Made by a program: the position numbers and the translations under genes
Shown: in pieces, positions 10,611-22,600 of the stretch
Position numbering within the stretch: the first letter of the stretch is position 1
Layout: each line of letters starts with the position of its first letter
Notes under the pieces: model-generated
The model's database searches: none
Seen by the model: the letters and a program-made list of their open reading frames with translations, nothing else
Told to the model about the DNA's origin: nothing
DNA from: Protea cynaroides
Taxonomy: Eukaryota > Streptophyta > Magnoliopsida > Proteales > Proteaceae
DNA: 64,000 nucleotides
Assembly (NCBI GenBank): GCA_028583415.1
Contig: CM053266.1
Location: 36,513,758 to 36,577,757, forward strand
Direction: 5' to 3'

Positions 10611-13600
10611 CTACACTGAATGTACCTGATTCCAGGCTAATGCAGTTTTGCTCACTGTGGCAGCCTTGATAATGTCCACAAACTCAGGCTGATAAAAGTG
10701 CGCAAAAGGAGCCAAAGAGAGAAGCATCAGGATCCCATTGCAAAGACTAAAACCAAAACCAAGAAAGGAAAAAAAGAAAAGAAAAAAAAAAGACGACTAA
10801 ATATAAATCCAAGAATAGAACCATTCAAGGATTAGGAATATTCTGCTCCCAATAATATAATTGTCTTCATCAAGATGAGAATTTTATGGGGGTGTAAATT
10901 ACCTTTAGAGAAGCTCCACCAACCAAAAATCCATCAATATCAGGTTGTGCTGCCAATTCCTTGCAGTTCGCACCATTTACTGAACCTGTTTAAGGTACAG
11001 AAACCAATGTAAGTGGGCAATTTTTCAGATCTCCCAAACAGACAAATACAAAAATAGCAGAATGCAAGAAGTCACTATTTGAATTAAAGAAAGATCTAAC
11101 TAAAATGAACTTCTAACCTCAAATCAATTACAGGACCAGGGATCCCTCAAAACCCTAAAATTAATTAAGATTTTAAGAAGGGGGAGGGAGAGGGGTAACA
11201 ATTTTAAGATGCCACAAAATCTTGGAAAAGGCAGATGCCTCAACATTTGGACTCCCCTGAGCTAATCGAAATATTCTCAATCGGCAGCCACTAGGGAACT
11301 AGACTCACTGGTGGATACAATGGTTGCCATCTTGCATGCATGCCAAATATGATGGGAAGTTAAAAGTAGCCCACAATTAGATATAGCAATTGAGTGCTTG
11401 TGTATAATTCCAATTTAGTAGAGTTGGGCTTAGTTGAGCTGGGACCTTGCAATATCTATAACCTGATATCATACAGTATTTTATAAATGTTTATTCCGGA
11501 CGTCCTCATTTGGCAACAATTTGAGTGTCTACTTATAGCTTTCTACATAGATTAATTTAGCCACTTTCCAATATTGGGTTGCTGCTATTTAATTTCATAA
11601 TCTGAGTCTACTTTCTTTGCTCTTCCTATCACACTTACCTTAAGGCCTCAGTTTTGACCTGGTTAGATTTTTGTATAATTTGAGTGGTTTTTTATTATAA
11701 CTTTGAAGTCTAAACAACTCAAGGGCAATACCTCTCAATTAAGATGTGATCTGGGGATGTTTTGGACAGATTACAAGTATTAATCTGTGGTGAGAAAGAA
11801 CTATTTTAGCAGTAGAAATCAGGGTAGAAGTCCAAATTGTCTTATTCATGTTAAGTCTTACATATTGGCATCTTTACTTGGTCATTAGCATTCAGTTGAC
11901 CAAGTATTGCTATGTCTTTGTGTCTCTCAAGATGTGATTCCTGGACACCACTAGCATAAAGCTAATAGATCATGTTCTCACATTTTTTCCCATAGTTCTC
12001 TATTTTACGTTCATTTTATTAGCTACAACTCATCTTCAACCGCCATTAGAGGGAGAGGAAAACCCAATGGCCCAATAAAGAAAAAGATCAAACAAATACA
12101 ATTTTAAGTGACTGGTTAATAGTAGAGATTTCTATGCAGAATAAACCCCAAGTTTAATAAGTAGATGGACATGGATGTTCAGAATCATCCATATCCTATA
12201 ATAGATCCAAAAGGAAATGAAGGTAAATCCATTCCATTTGTGTCTCGTGTTGCAATCAACCAAATGTTGCAGCAGGACCCTCAACTTCATGTGGGAAGCA
12301 AAAGGGGAAGAAAAGAATATATGGGCAATTGGCATGCTGAAACCCTGATTGAAGCAAACTAGGGGTAGAGTTTACTGAAAATTGGGATGTAAACGGATGC
12401 AAATTCGGTTTTTGCTACACTGTTATTATCGTTTAAAAGACTTGTTTTGAAATTTTTTTTCAAAACCCTCTTAATTTAGAGATCTGAGATTCTTTTGTTT
12501 TGATGGACCACGTTTGTTGGACCACAAAACACTCTTTTAAAAGTTTTTGAAGGGTCTTTTTCAAAAATTGTTTTTTTTATGAAAGATGTTTATTTTGTTT
12601 TTTCTTCAAAGTTTGTTGCTGAGTTTTTTCTCTACTAAGTGGACATGTAGAGTTTTTACGTATCACCTTATGTTTGTTGACACTTATTCCTTAATATCAA
12701 GATTGTCAGAACTGGGGATTGTCGGAACCAACACTCTGATACCAAGTTAACGCGCGCTTTCTTTCACACTATTCTAATCCTGCGGTGTATGGGTCCACTA
12801 GGTATTCTTGCCCAATTTCCCCAATGTCTCGTCCAATTTCTACAAATACTTCTTTTAAGCTTTTATCAAAATCTTGGGTTAAATTATCTCATACCTTAGT
12901 TAGATGACAAAGGCAGTAGGATCTCGCGTTTCCAGCTCTTATCTGGTAAACTTTTGCATGACACTCGTTTATGAGTTCCTGCAATTGCGCAAGTTCATCT
13001 AGCGTATTTCTTTGCTTCTTGCACTTGTAGGGTTTCCTAGGTTTGAGGTTTCTTCTGTTGATACTTCCTTTTTGAGGTCGAAAGTCCTTGATTAGAAGTT
13101 ACCTTGGGAGTTTCTAGAAAAGAGGATGCTAAGTCAAGCTCTATATTGAGCTGATTTACGATAATTTCTAAACTTACCGAAGAGTAGTGAACTATCTGCT
13201 TATCAACTACTACAATATCATTCATGAATTGAATAAAAGACAAGATTGAATCATATACTTGAGACCACCGACACAATAATCCAGAGATTATCGACGTCCA
13301 CCGTACAGGCTCCTTATGCCAATATCTTTCTCAACGACCTCCTATCTAACCAATTGCTGGCGAGGGATTTAAGGATACATCACTCGTTCGGATCGTGTAT
13401 AGACTAACTCTTTCTCACTTTTAGACTTTCCAGGAATGATAGTAGCAAGCAAGTCGAAAAAAACACAAACAGGATGCTAGGAAACAGTATCTTTATTCCA
13501 AAACTTTCAGAAGCACAGCATAAGCAAATATTTCTTCTACACACACTCTACCTAGTTTGAAGACCAACATTTTCTTTTATAGGGGAAGGGAAGTTGTCGC

Positions 13601-16600
13601 TATATGGCTTTAAAAATTTTGAATCAATCGGATGCTAGATTGTTTTAAATTTTATTAATACAATATGGACCGGACATCTGTAAAAGGCAAAACAATAATA
13701 CTTCTCACAATAGACCATACATGGAGGACCACTTTTAATAAAGACAAAAAGTTAACTTTATACATAAGCCACGTATGGTTTTTTTGAAGATTCTTTCGAA
13801 ATTTAAATTTTGAAACTTTGAATCACTTTAATCCGTGTCATCTTCGTTGGAATTATCGTACGGATGCAACACATCATCCTGCACCAATAATCCTCCCAAA
13901 GCTGGTTGCCAAAGCCTTCTGGTTTCTTCCAACATATGACACTTGGCTTGTGTCCATTTTTCAACATACCATTTGCTAAAACGTTCTTCGCTTTCATCAA
14001 ATTTCCTTTCATCCAAATGCCAGATTATGCCCGTTGGCTTAACAACCATAATTCTTTCATAAAAAATAAACTTGTTTAGTCTTAAATTCCACGATGCATA
14101 ACAAAATTCTGTATGCACCAAAAAAAGTTGCTCTAATTTTATTCTTGTCTAGGGAAGATCATTCTCTCATATTTCTCTGTGCAAGAATCTGGGTTTTTGA
14201 CCTATGTTAAAAACCAAACTTGATAAAAAAAACATGATATGCTTGCTCATCTCGTTTAGCCAAAGTTGCATACAAGCGAATCCAGATTTTTGGAGAGGCT
14301 GATGAGCCTAATAAGTGAAAAACATGTTGGACAATACTTGGCAACTTAGCATCTCGTTCAGCCAAAGTTGCATAGAGGCGAATCCAGATTTTTGGAGAGG
14401 CTGATGAGCCTAATGAGCGAAAAGCACGTCTAACAATACTTGGTAGCTGGCTTAACGGACCCTGTATTGTTTCAATCCACTGTCCTGTACAGTTTAGCCA
14501 GCTGCCAAGTATTGTCCAACATGTTTTTCACTCATTAGGCTCATTAGCATCTCGTTCAGCCAAAGTTGCATAGAGGCGAATCCAGATTTTTGGAGAGGCT
14601 GATGAGCCTAATGAGTGAAAAGCACGTCTAACAATACTTGGTAGCTGACTTAACGGACCCTGTATTGTTTCAATCCACTGTCCTGTACAGTTAAGCCAGC
14701 TACCAAGTATTGTCCAACATGCTTTTCACTCATTAGGCTCATCAGCCTCTCCAAAAATCTAGATTCGCTTTTATGCATCTTTGGTTGAACGAGATGAGAA
14801 AGCATATCATGCTTCTTATCAATTTTGGTTTTTAACAAAGGTCAAAAACTCAGATTCTTGCACAAAGAAATATGAGAGAGTGATAAATGATCTTCCCTAG
14901 ACAGGAATAAAGTTAGAGCAACTTTGTTCGTTGCATACAAATTCTGTTATGCATTGTGGAATTTAAAACTAAAACAAACTTATTTTTGATGAAAGAATTA
15001 TGGTTGTTAAGCCAACAGGCATAATCTGACATTTGGATAAAAGGAAATTTGATGAAAGCAAAGGACGCTTTAGCAAATGGCATGTTGAAAAATGGATACA
15101 AGCCAAGTGTCATATCTTGGAAGAAACCAGAAGGCTATGACAACCAGCTTTGGGAGGATTATTCGTGCAGGATGACGTGTTGCATCTGTAAGATAATTCC
15201 GATGGAGCTGACACGGATTGAAGTGATTTGACGCTTCAAAATTTAAATTTCGAAAGAATCTTCAAGAAGAACCATACGTGGCTTATGTATAAAGTTAACT
15301 TTTTGTCTTTATTAAAAGTGGTCATCCATGTATGGTCTATTGTAAGAACTATTATTGTTTTGCCTTTTACAGATGTCCAGTCCATATTGTATTAATAAAA
15401 TTTAAAACAGTCTGGCGTCTGATTGATTCAAAATTTTTAAAGCATGTAGTGACAACTTCCCTTCCTCTATAAAAGGGAACGTTGGTCTTCAAACTAGTTA
15501 GAGTGTGTATAGAAAAAATATTTGATTATGCTGTGCTTATGAAAGTTTTCCAATAAAGATACTATTTTCCATCATCATGCTTGTGTTTCTTTCATCTTGT
15601 TTGCTACTATCATTCTTAGAAAGTCTAAAAGTGAGAGAGTTAACCTATACACGATCCGAACGAGCGAAGTATCCTTAAATCCCACGCCAACAATCCGTTA
15701 AATAGGAGGTCGTTGAAAAGGATATTGGCACAAGGAGCCTGTACGATGGACGTCGGTAATCTCTGGATTATTGTGTCGGTGGTCTCAAGTATAGGGCTCA
15801 ATCTTGTCTTTTATTCAATTCATGAATGATACTGTAGTAATTGAAGAAGTAGTTGATATGCAGATAGTTCATCACTCTCCGGTAAGTTTAGAAATTACCG
15901 TAAATCAGTTCAGTACAGAGCTTGAGTTAGCATCCTCTTTTCTAGAAACTCCCAAGGTAACTTTTGATCAAGGACTTCCGACCTCAAAAAGGAAGTATCA
16001 ACAGAAGAAACCTTGAGAAAACCTTGAGAAAAAGAGGACCATGTAGAAAAGAGAAGAAACCTAAGAAACCCTACAAGCACAAGAAGCAAAGAAATATGCT
16101 AGAAGAACTTGCGCACTTGTAGGACCTTATAAACGAGTGTCATGCAAAAGTTTACCAGATAGAAGTTGGAAACACTAGATCCTACTACCTTCGTCATCTA
16201 ACTAGGGTACGAGATAATTTAACCCAAGATTTTGATAAAAGCTTAAAAGAAGTATTTGTAGAAATTGGACGAGACATTGGGGAAATTGGGCAAGAATACC
16301 AAGTGGTACACCACAGGATTAAAATAGCATGAAAGCAAGCGTGCGTTATCCTGTTATCAGAGCACCAGTTCCGACGATCCCCGGTTCCGACAATCCTGAT
16401 ATTAAGGAATAAGTGTCAACAAACATAAGGTGGTATGTAAAAACTCTACGTGTCCAGTTAGTAGAGAAAAAACTCAGTAACAAACTTTGAAGAAAAAACA
16501 AAATAAACATCTTTCATAAAAAATAATTTTTGAAAAAAACCTTTCAAAAACTTTTAAACAAGTGTTTTGAATGTAGTCCATCAAAACAAAAGAATCTCGG

Positions 16601-19600
16601 ATCTTTAAATTAAGAGGGTTTTGAAAAAAGACTTCAAAACGAGTCTTTTAAACGATAATAGCAATGTAGCAAAAACCAAATTTGCATCCGTTTATATCCC
16701 GACTGAAAATCACTGACATATTGAAGCACCATAATTGAAAACTTGCAGAGAAATGAAATTTGGGGGGGGGGATTAAAGCAGCTTTAAAACAAAGGATAAA
16801 ACTGATTTTTACCAAAAACTACCTAATCTATGTATTTAAAAGTAAATAGTTCTGAAATTCTAGGAATCAAAGAAGAGCCAACCGAGAATATGGATAAGAA
16901 AGGGTAAGAATAGATACTGTTATCAACCAAAGATATCCCTGAATCCAAATTAACTAATAATTGTAGAGAAGAGATTGCCTAGGTCTATAGGGATCAATAA
17001 AAAAGGGCGTCCCAGTGCACGAGGGTCCCACTACTGCAGGGTCTGGGGAAGGCAGAATGTACGCAGCCTTACCCCCACAAAGCGGAGAGGCTTTTTCCTT
17101 GTTTAGAACCCGTGACCATAAGTTGCAATATGACAACCTTACTGTCATACCAAGGCTCGCCAGGTGTGAATATGAATCAGAAAATAGAATTACAATGAGG
17201 ATTTGAATGGTACAATGGGTCTGCTATAGAAAAAAACCAGAAAAAGAGCAAGATAGCAAAAGATAAAATAATCTGTACCAGAAAACTTAAAATAATCTGT
17301 ACCAGAAAACTACAGTCAAGTGATCTTATTTGCAATAGAATGACTTCAAATGCTCACATATGAATTATAGTAGTGAACTGATCACTAACTAAAGAGTTAT
17401 GACCAGAGTAAGAACCCAGAAAATTAACTGGAAAACAGGGCACCACATGGAAAGCAAGAAGAAGGAAAGATCTGACCTGATGAGAACAGAATCAGATAGA
17501 AAATTGAATTAGAGTTGAAGGGAGACAAAGCCATCAAGTTCCATAAACAAACCTTTGTTATTCTCTTAGCAGCAGAAAGCAGCCATTATAAAAAAAAAAT
17601 TACAAATCTATAAAATTATATTATAATCTAAAAAGGACTCTTTAACTCCAAAGCGAACTCTCCTCATGGTAGTTAACCTTCAATACTTGTAACCAAAACT
17701 CAACAACCAACCCCTAAGGACTCTACTGACAGCAATTAAAGAACCATTTAATTAATTCTGAAATTACAAATATATCCCCCAAAACGTTTCTTCATGACCA
17801 TCCTACTCTGCCCAAGCCGATAACCTCTTTTGGGCTTAAAATATGAACCTTTTTCTTGGTGTCTTATCTTGAATAACCTTGGGCTGGGCTTCCAAAGTGG
17901 CCCATAAGGCCATAAATGTCCAGCCAGCCCACTGCTAATGTTGCTGCTTCTCTCTTTAAAGCCTTGCCTTTATTTTCTTTTTCCTAGTTATGTTAAAGTA
18001 ATTCTATTCTATTTCATTTTATGATCATGTATATCAGTCCCATTCTGCAAGTAATTTGATTGTAGAGTCATAATTTGTTTATGTTAAGCACTTTCCCAAA
18101 TCAATTTTTACATTTTTACACTCTATGCATAAACCTGCACTCAGCCCATTAGAGGCCACAAATCTTATGCTTACTAGAATAGATTTTCTCTTTTGATAAG
18201 ACACAAGTATACATCATGTTTGCGGATGGCCTACAAACTAAGTTGAATTCCTTAGTAATACGGTGGATTTCCAGCCATACCACTATATTTCTTCAGTCTC
18301 TCCTTAAAGTTCCAGCATTCAAATCTAAGTTTCAGATGCTAGTAAGCTACCATAGTTCTCTGCAATAACATACAAACAGGTAAGATATGCTAGCTTTCTT
18401 TTTGAATTTAACCTCTTCTTTGATTGTCCCTTCTCCAAGAGAGTCTGGGAATTGATCCTTTAGAAGTGTTGGCCGGTAAGCAGAAGTATCCGTCCTTTTG
18501 ATCAAGAATGGAAATGGATGCTCAAGAAGTTTAAAGGGAAGTCCCAATGTGACATCCTTGCCAAGCTCGCATTTGCTGCCACAGTGTACCACATATGGTT
18601 TGAGAGAAATCTTAGAAGATGGACTTCTAAAGCTAGATCCTTTGCTCAGATTTGGGATGCTATAACCTTCGACATGAAGGGTTTCATGCCCCTTCACCCC
18701 CTCCCCCCTCTCCAGATAGTGCAAAAAATAGATTCATTCCATCTCCCTGGAATTTTACCGCCACCTGAGGTGGTTTTTGTTTCCTTTTTGTTGGGCCCTC
18801 TGCCTGTATGTAAGAAGCCTGGCCCCCTCTTCAGGACTCCCAGTTTTGTTTGCCCTTTTTCAGGGTGCTGTTAATACAATTATTTATTCACCCAAAAAAA
18901 AAAATTGAATTTGCAACTCTATTTCTAAATCTCTGCAGCTCTTCTGGTTTCACTGATCTGATCTGCTCTTTCCTTTCAAGTTTGTACAATATGCTAGATT
19001 TTCTTTCTGAATTTGATTGTTTGACTCTAATTCTAAATCTTTGCAGTTCTTCTAGTTTTACCGATCTAATCTGCTAATTTCCTTTCAAATTTGTTCTAAT
19101 TTTGAAATCTGCAACTTTTACAAGTTGTTTATCCTTTTCACTAGATCATTTTCCTTACTTTTAGAGTTTTGTCTACATTTTGTTTCTCCCTTCTTTCTCT
19201 CGTTCAACTTATCAAATTTCACTTCCAAAACCATAATCTGGTGAAATTTAGGTTACACTCTTAATATAATTTGACTTCTTTTAATCATTTTCCTATTTTA
19301 ATTCAAAAACAATTATTCCTCTTCCCTCTGAGTGCTTTGGTGTTGTCCTAGTCCAAGAGGGAATCCGGCAATATCTGAATAGAACTTTTCTGGACGTAAG
19401 ACAACATTTGCAAGACGGATGACATATGGAGAGAGGGTCAAATAGAAGACAAATACCACCATAGATAATCCTGGTTGAAGCAGCAACTTCTCCACCAACA
19501 TTTTGCTGAAGGCATTTCCTCAATTCAGAATGCACCTGTAACATTATGCCAATGATGAATCAATATCTCCGACAGAGAACCTCATTCTTTTTTTTGGGGT

Positions 19601-22600
19601 TTGTGGGGGGGGTGTTGCAACCAGTATGTATGAAATTTAGGAATTACAGCAATACCCATATGTTGACTATAAAAGAGGATTTACAAAACATTAGTATAGA
19701 ATTGGTTAAGCACATGCAATGCAAGGTCACCTAACATGAGAACCATTCCACGTTCAAATTTCACTTAATTATCTTACATTTTAAATGTGATGCGAAGCTT
19801 GCCCTATGTGGTTCATTGTTAGACATAAGAACCAATACATACACTACTCTTGACAACAATATAGTCATAGGTGGTTTAGAAGAAGCTGCTAAAGTTTTTA
19901 AGAATGTTATAAACCAACTAGAAGTCAAAAGACTGTGTTACCCACCCCAAAAAGAAAAAAGGCACACACACAAATTGATATGCAGTAGGAACTTTCTATA
20001 CCATTTCCATGACCCTGCAAAAATAAATAAATAAATAAAAAAGAATCAGAATATTAGCATTTTCATTTCTGTTGAGCACTTGTTTTAACTTTGTTCTTCT
20101 GAGCTTCCGGCTCGCCCATCATGCCTTTAGCATTTGGAAACACTGGAAACGGTTAGTTTAGGCTATGATTCAAGTTATCAGGGTGGTGATATTTAGAAGT
20201 AATGCTCAAGTAAAATCAGGAAGGGATGGGTTTAATCAATTAAAGAGCATCCAGCCTTCCAGGGATAGAGATGGATGGAGTATTGTAGGGAAATGATGAA
20301 CCAGGGCATGTCAATAAATTATGTAATGGCTGATGTCTCATTGAGTGTGGGATCTTCTCACCTGCCAGTAGTTGGCTTTTTAGAGATTGTAATCCGGTGG
20401 AAAACCAGCTAGGAACTTGGCCACATAAAACCCAGAGTGTTGAGCCTTGAGTAGTTCAAGATCAGTAGTGACTAGTGAGAATCTGAATGGACTACAATTC
20501 CTCAATAATACCTTTGAAACCACTATAATACTCTGTCAAATTATACAAGGGCATGGCATACTTGTAATTTTATATTTGTTTTATTTTCTTTCCTTAGAAT
20601 CCTAGTCACTCTAGAGCATAGTTGTCAAGGCGTCGCCTAGGCGCCCAGGCTGCCTTGGGTCGCCTTGGAAAATTGGGCGCCTTGGTCGCCTAGGCGGGCG
20701 CCTTGGTCGCCTTGGTTCGCCTTAGCGCCTTGACAACTATGCTCTAGAGTTGGGACTCCTAGTCACTTTGGAGTTCATGTTCATTTGTAATCATATTTAT
20801 TATAAATAAGAAGGTTGTGTAGAGAGATAATTAATTCTCTCCCATTCTCTGATTCAACATGGTATCAGAGCCACCCTAGCCCTCTCTCCTCTCTCCTCTC
20901 TTTTTCTTTTTTCGTTTCTTCTTATTCTCCTCTAAAATTCTACCGCCAGCCCCATATACTTGCCGCTAGAGCAATGTTCCAGCCCGTTTTTGGAGTGCTG
21001 CTGTTTTCACTGCTACTTCCCTTATCAATCGGTTCCCTTCAAGAATTCTCAGCAATTTAGCCCCTCTGGATCTCCTACTTGATGTTACTTCCTTTGTGTT
21101 ACCACCGAAGGTTTTTGGGGCTCCGGTGTATTTTTATTGGCGATCCTGCCACTCAGAAAGGCTATAAGTGCTACCATCCTCATTCCCGGAAGACATATAT
21201 TACTAAGGATGTTCTCTTTCATGAACATTTGATGTACTACAAGCCACATCTTCAGGGGGAGAAGGATGAACAAAGTGTTGAAGATGTGCCCTATGTTAGA
21301 AGCTATGCCAGAGGAACTAGAACAGGTCCAAGAAAGAGTCATGGATTCAGCTCCAGAGACAGATGCCCCACCTTCTCCAAAGACAGATGCACCACCTTTT
21401 GTACCCATACTTGTACCTATACCTACATCTACAACTAGTCTCATAACCAGTCCAACCAAACCTCTGTAGGTCTACAGCCAAAACCGTGACAAAAACAAGC
21501 AAGGAAAGGCCACTACCATCAACGCAACTACACATGTCCCTTCGTCAACCTTGGACCTAGAGATTGAGCTTTCTCCTGGTAATAAAATTTCACTCTCTGA
21601 CTCCGACTTACCCATTGCTATTCGGAAAGGTACTAGGTCTTGTACACATCACCCAATTTCCAATTTTGTTTCATATAATTCTTTATCTCCTTCCTTATGT
21701 GCTTTTGTGTCTTTGCTTTCTTCTGTGTCCCTTCCCCAGAAATGGCAGGATGTAATTTTGGATGAATGGTGGAAGGCTAAAATGATGGAAGAAATGAGAG
21801 CTCTGAAGAAAAATAATACTTGGGACCTCGTTCCACTCCCACCGGGTAAGAGACCAGTAGGGTGCAAATGGGCTTTTACAGTTAAACAGAAAATTAATGG
21901 CACAGTGGATCGGTATAAAGCAAGGTTAGTAGCCTGTGGATCCACTCAAACATATGGTATTGATTACCAATAAACCTTTGCGTCAGTGGCTAAGATAACA
22001 ACAGTGCGGGTTCTCTTGGCATGTTTTGTACACTACAATTGGGATTTGCAACAGCTTGATGTAAAGAAGGCCTTCCTTCATTGGAAACTCAATGAGGAAG
22101 TTTATATGGACTGTCCCCTAGAGCATGGTTTGGTAGACTTCTCAAAGCTATGATAGCCTTTGGTCATGCACAAAGTAATGCTGACCATACATTGTTTATC
22201 AAGCATTCTTTTGAAAAATTTACTACACTTCTGGTATATGTGGATGATATTATTGTCACTGGGAATAATAATGACGAGATAAGGAAACTCAAAATGTTTA
22301 TGGGGGAGGAGTTCGAAATTAAAGATCTTGGAAAGCTTAGGTACTTTCTTGAATCGAAGTTGCTCGTTCTACAAAATGCATCTTTCTTTCTCAAAGGAAG
22401 CACATCCTTGATCTTCTATTAGAGACAGGTCTGCTAGGCTACAGATCGTGTGATACTCTACTGAATCCTAATATTAGGCTCAGGGAGAAAGAAGGAACAC
22501 CAACAGATAAACATAGGTACCAACAGTTAATTGGAAGGCTGATCTATTTATCACATACCAGGCCTGATATTGCATTTGCAGTGAGTTTGGTGAGTCAATT

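Larger units (their letters stand above)
12375..16712. repeat. 4.3-kb inverted repeat (about 2.1-kb arms) with endogenous pararetrovirus-like content
   Basis: The left arm starting near 12380 (GGGATGTAAACGGATGC) is matched by the reverse complement of the sequence ending near 16712 (GGGATATAAACGGATGC). The match continues through the whole arm: 12700-12760 against 16360-16420, 13040-13280 against 15780-16016, 13800-14120 against 14930-15240, and 14160-14345 against 14700-14890. The reading frames of one arm recur on the opposite strand in the other with scattered substitutions. Each arm carries, in transcript order, the end of a large open frame, a TATAAAAG promoter-like box and a sequence resembling the initiator-tRNA-Met primer site. 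Confidence 0.85.

Noticed and set aside
12165..12362. 65-codon plus frame in intron 7
   Set aside because: It overlaps an opposite frame of similar length, has no domain and lies in ordinary intronic sequence.
14349..14744. CRISPR-like repeat array
   Set aside because: Only two long repeat units exist, with no spacers, in a eukaryotic intron. The unit is a hairpin duplication.
16954..17206. Short overlapping frames around 17000
   Set aside because: The region is an Au-like SINE, which has no protein.
20860..20875. tRNA-Met-like match
   Set aside because: TGGTATCAGAGC here, at 46363-46374 and at 57353-57368 is a retroelement primer site complementary to the tRNA, not a tRNA gene.
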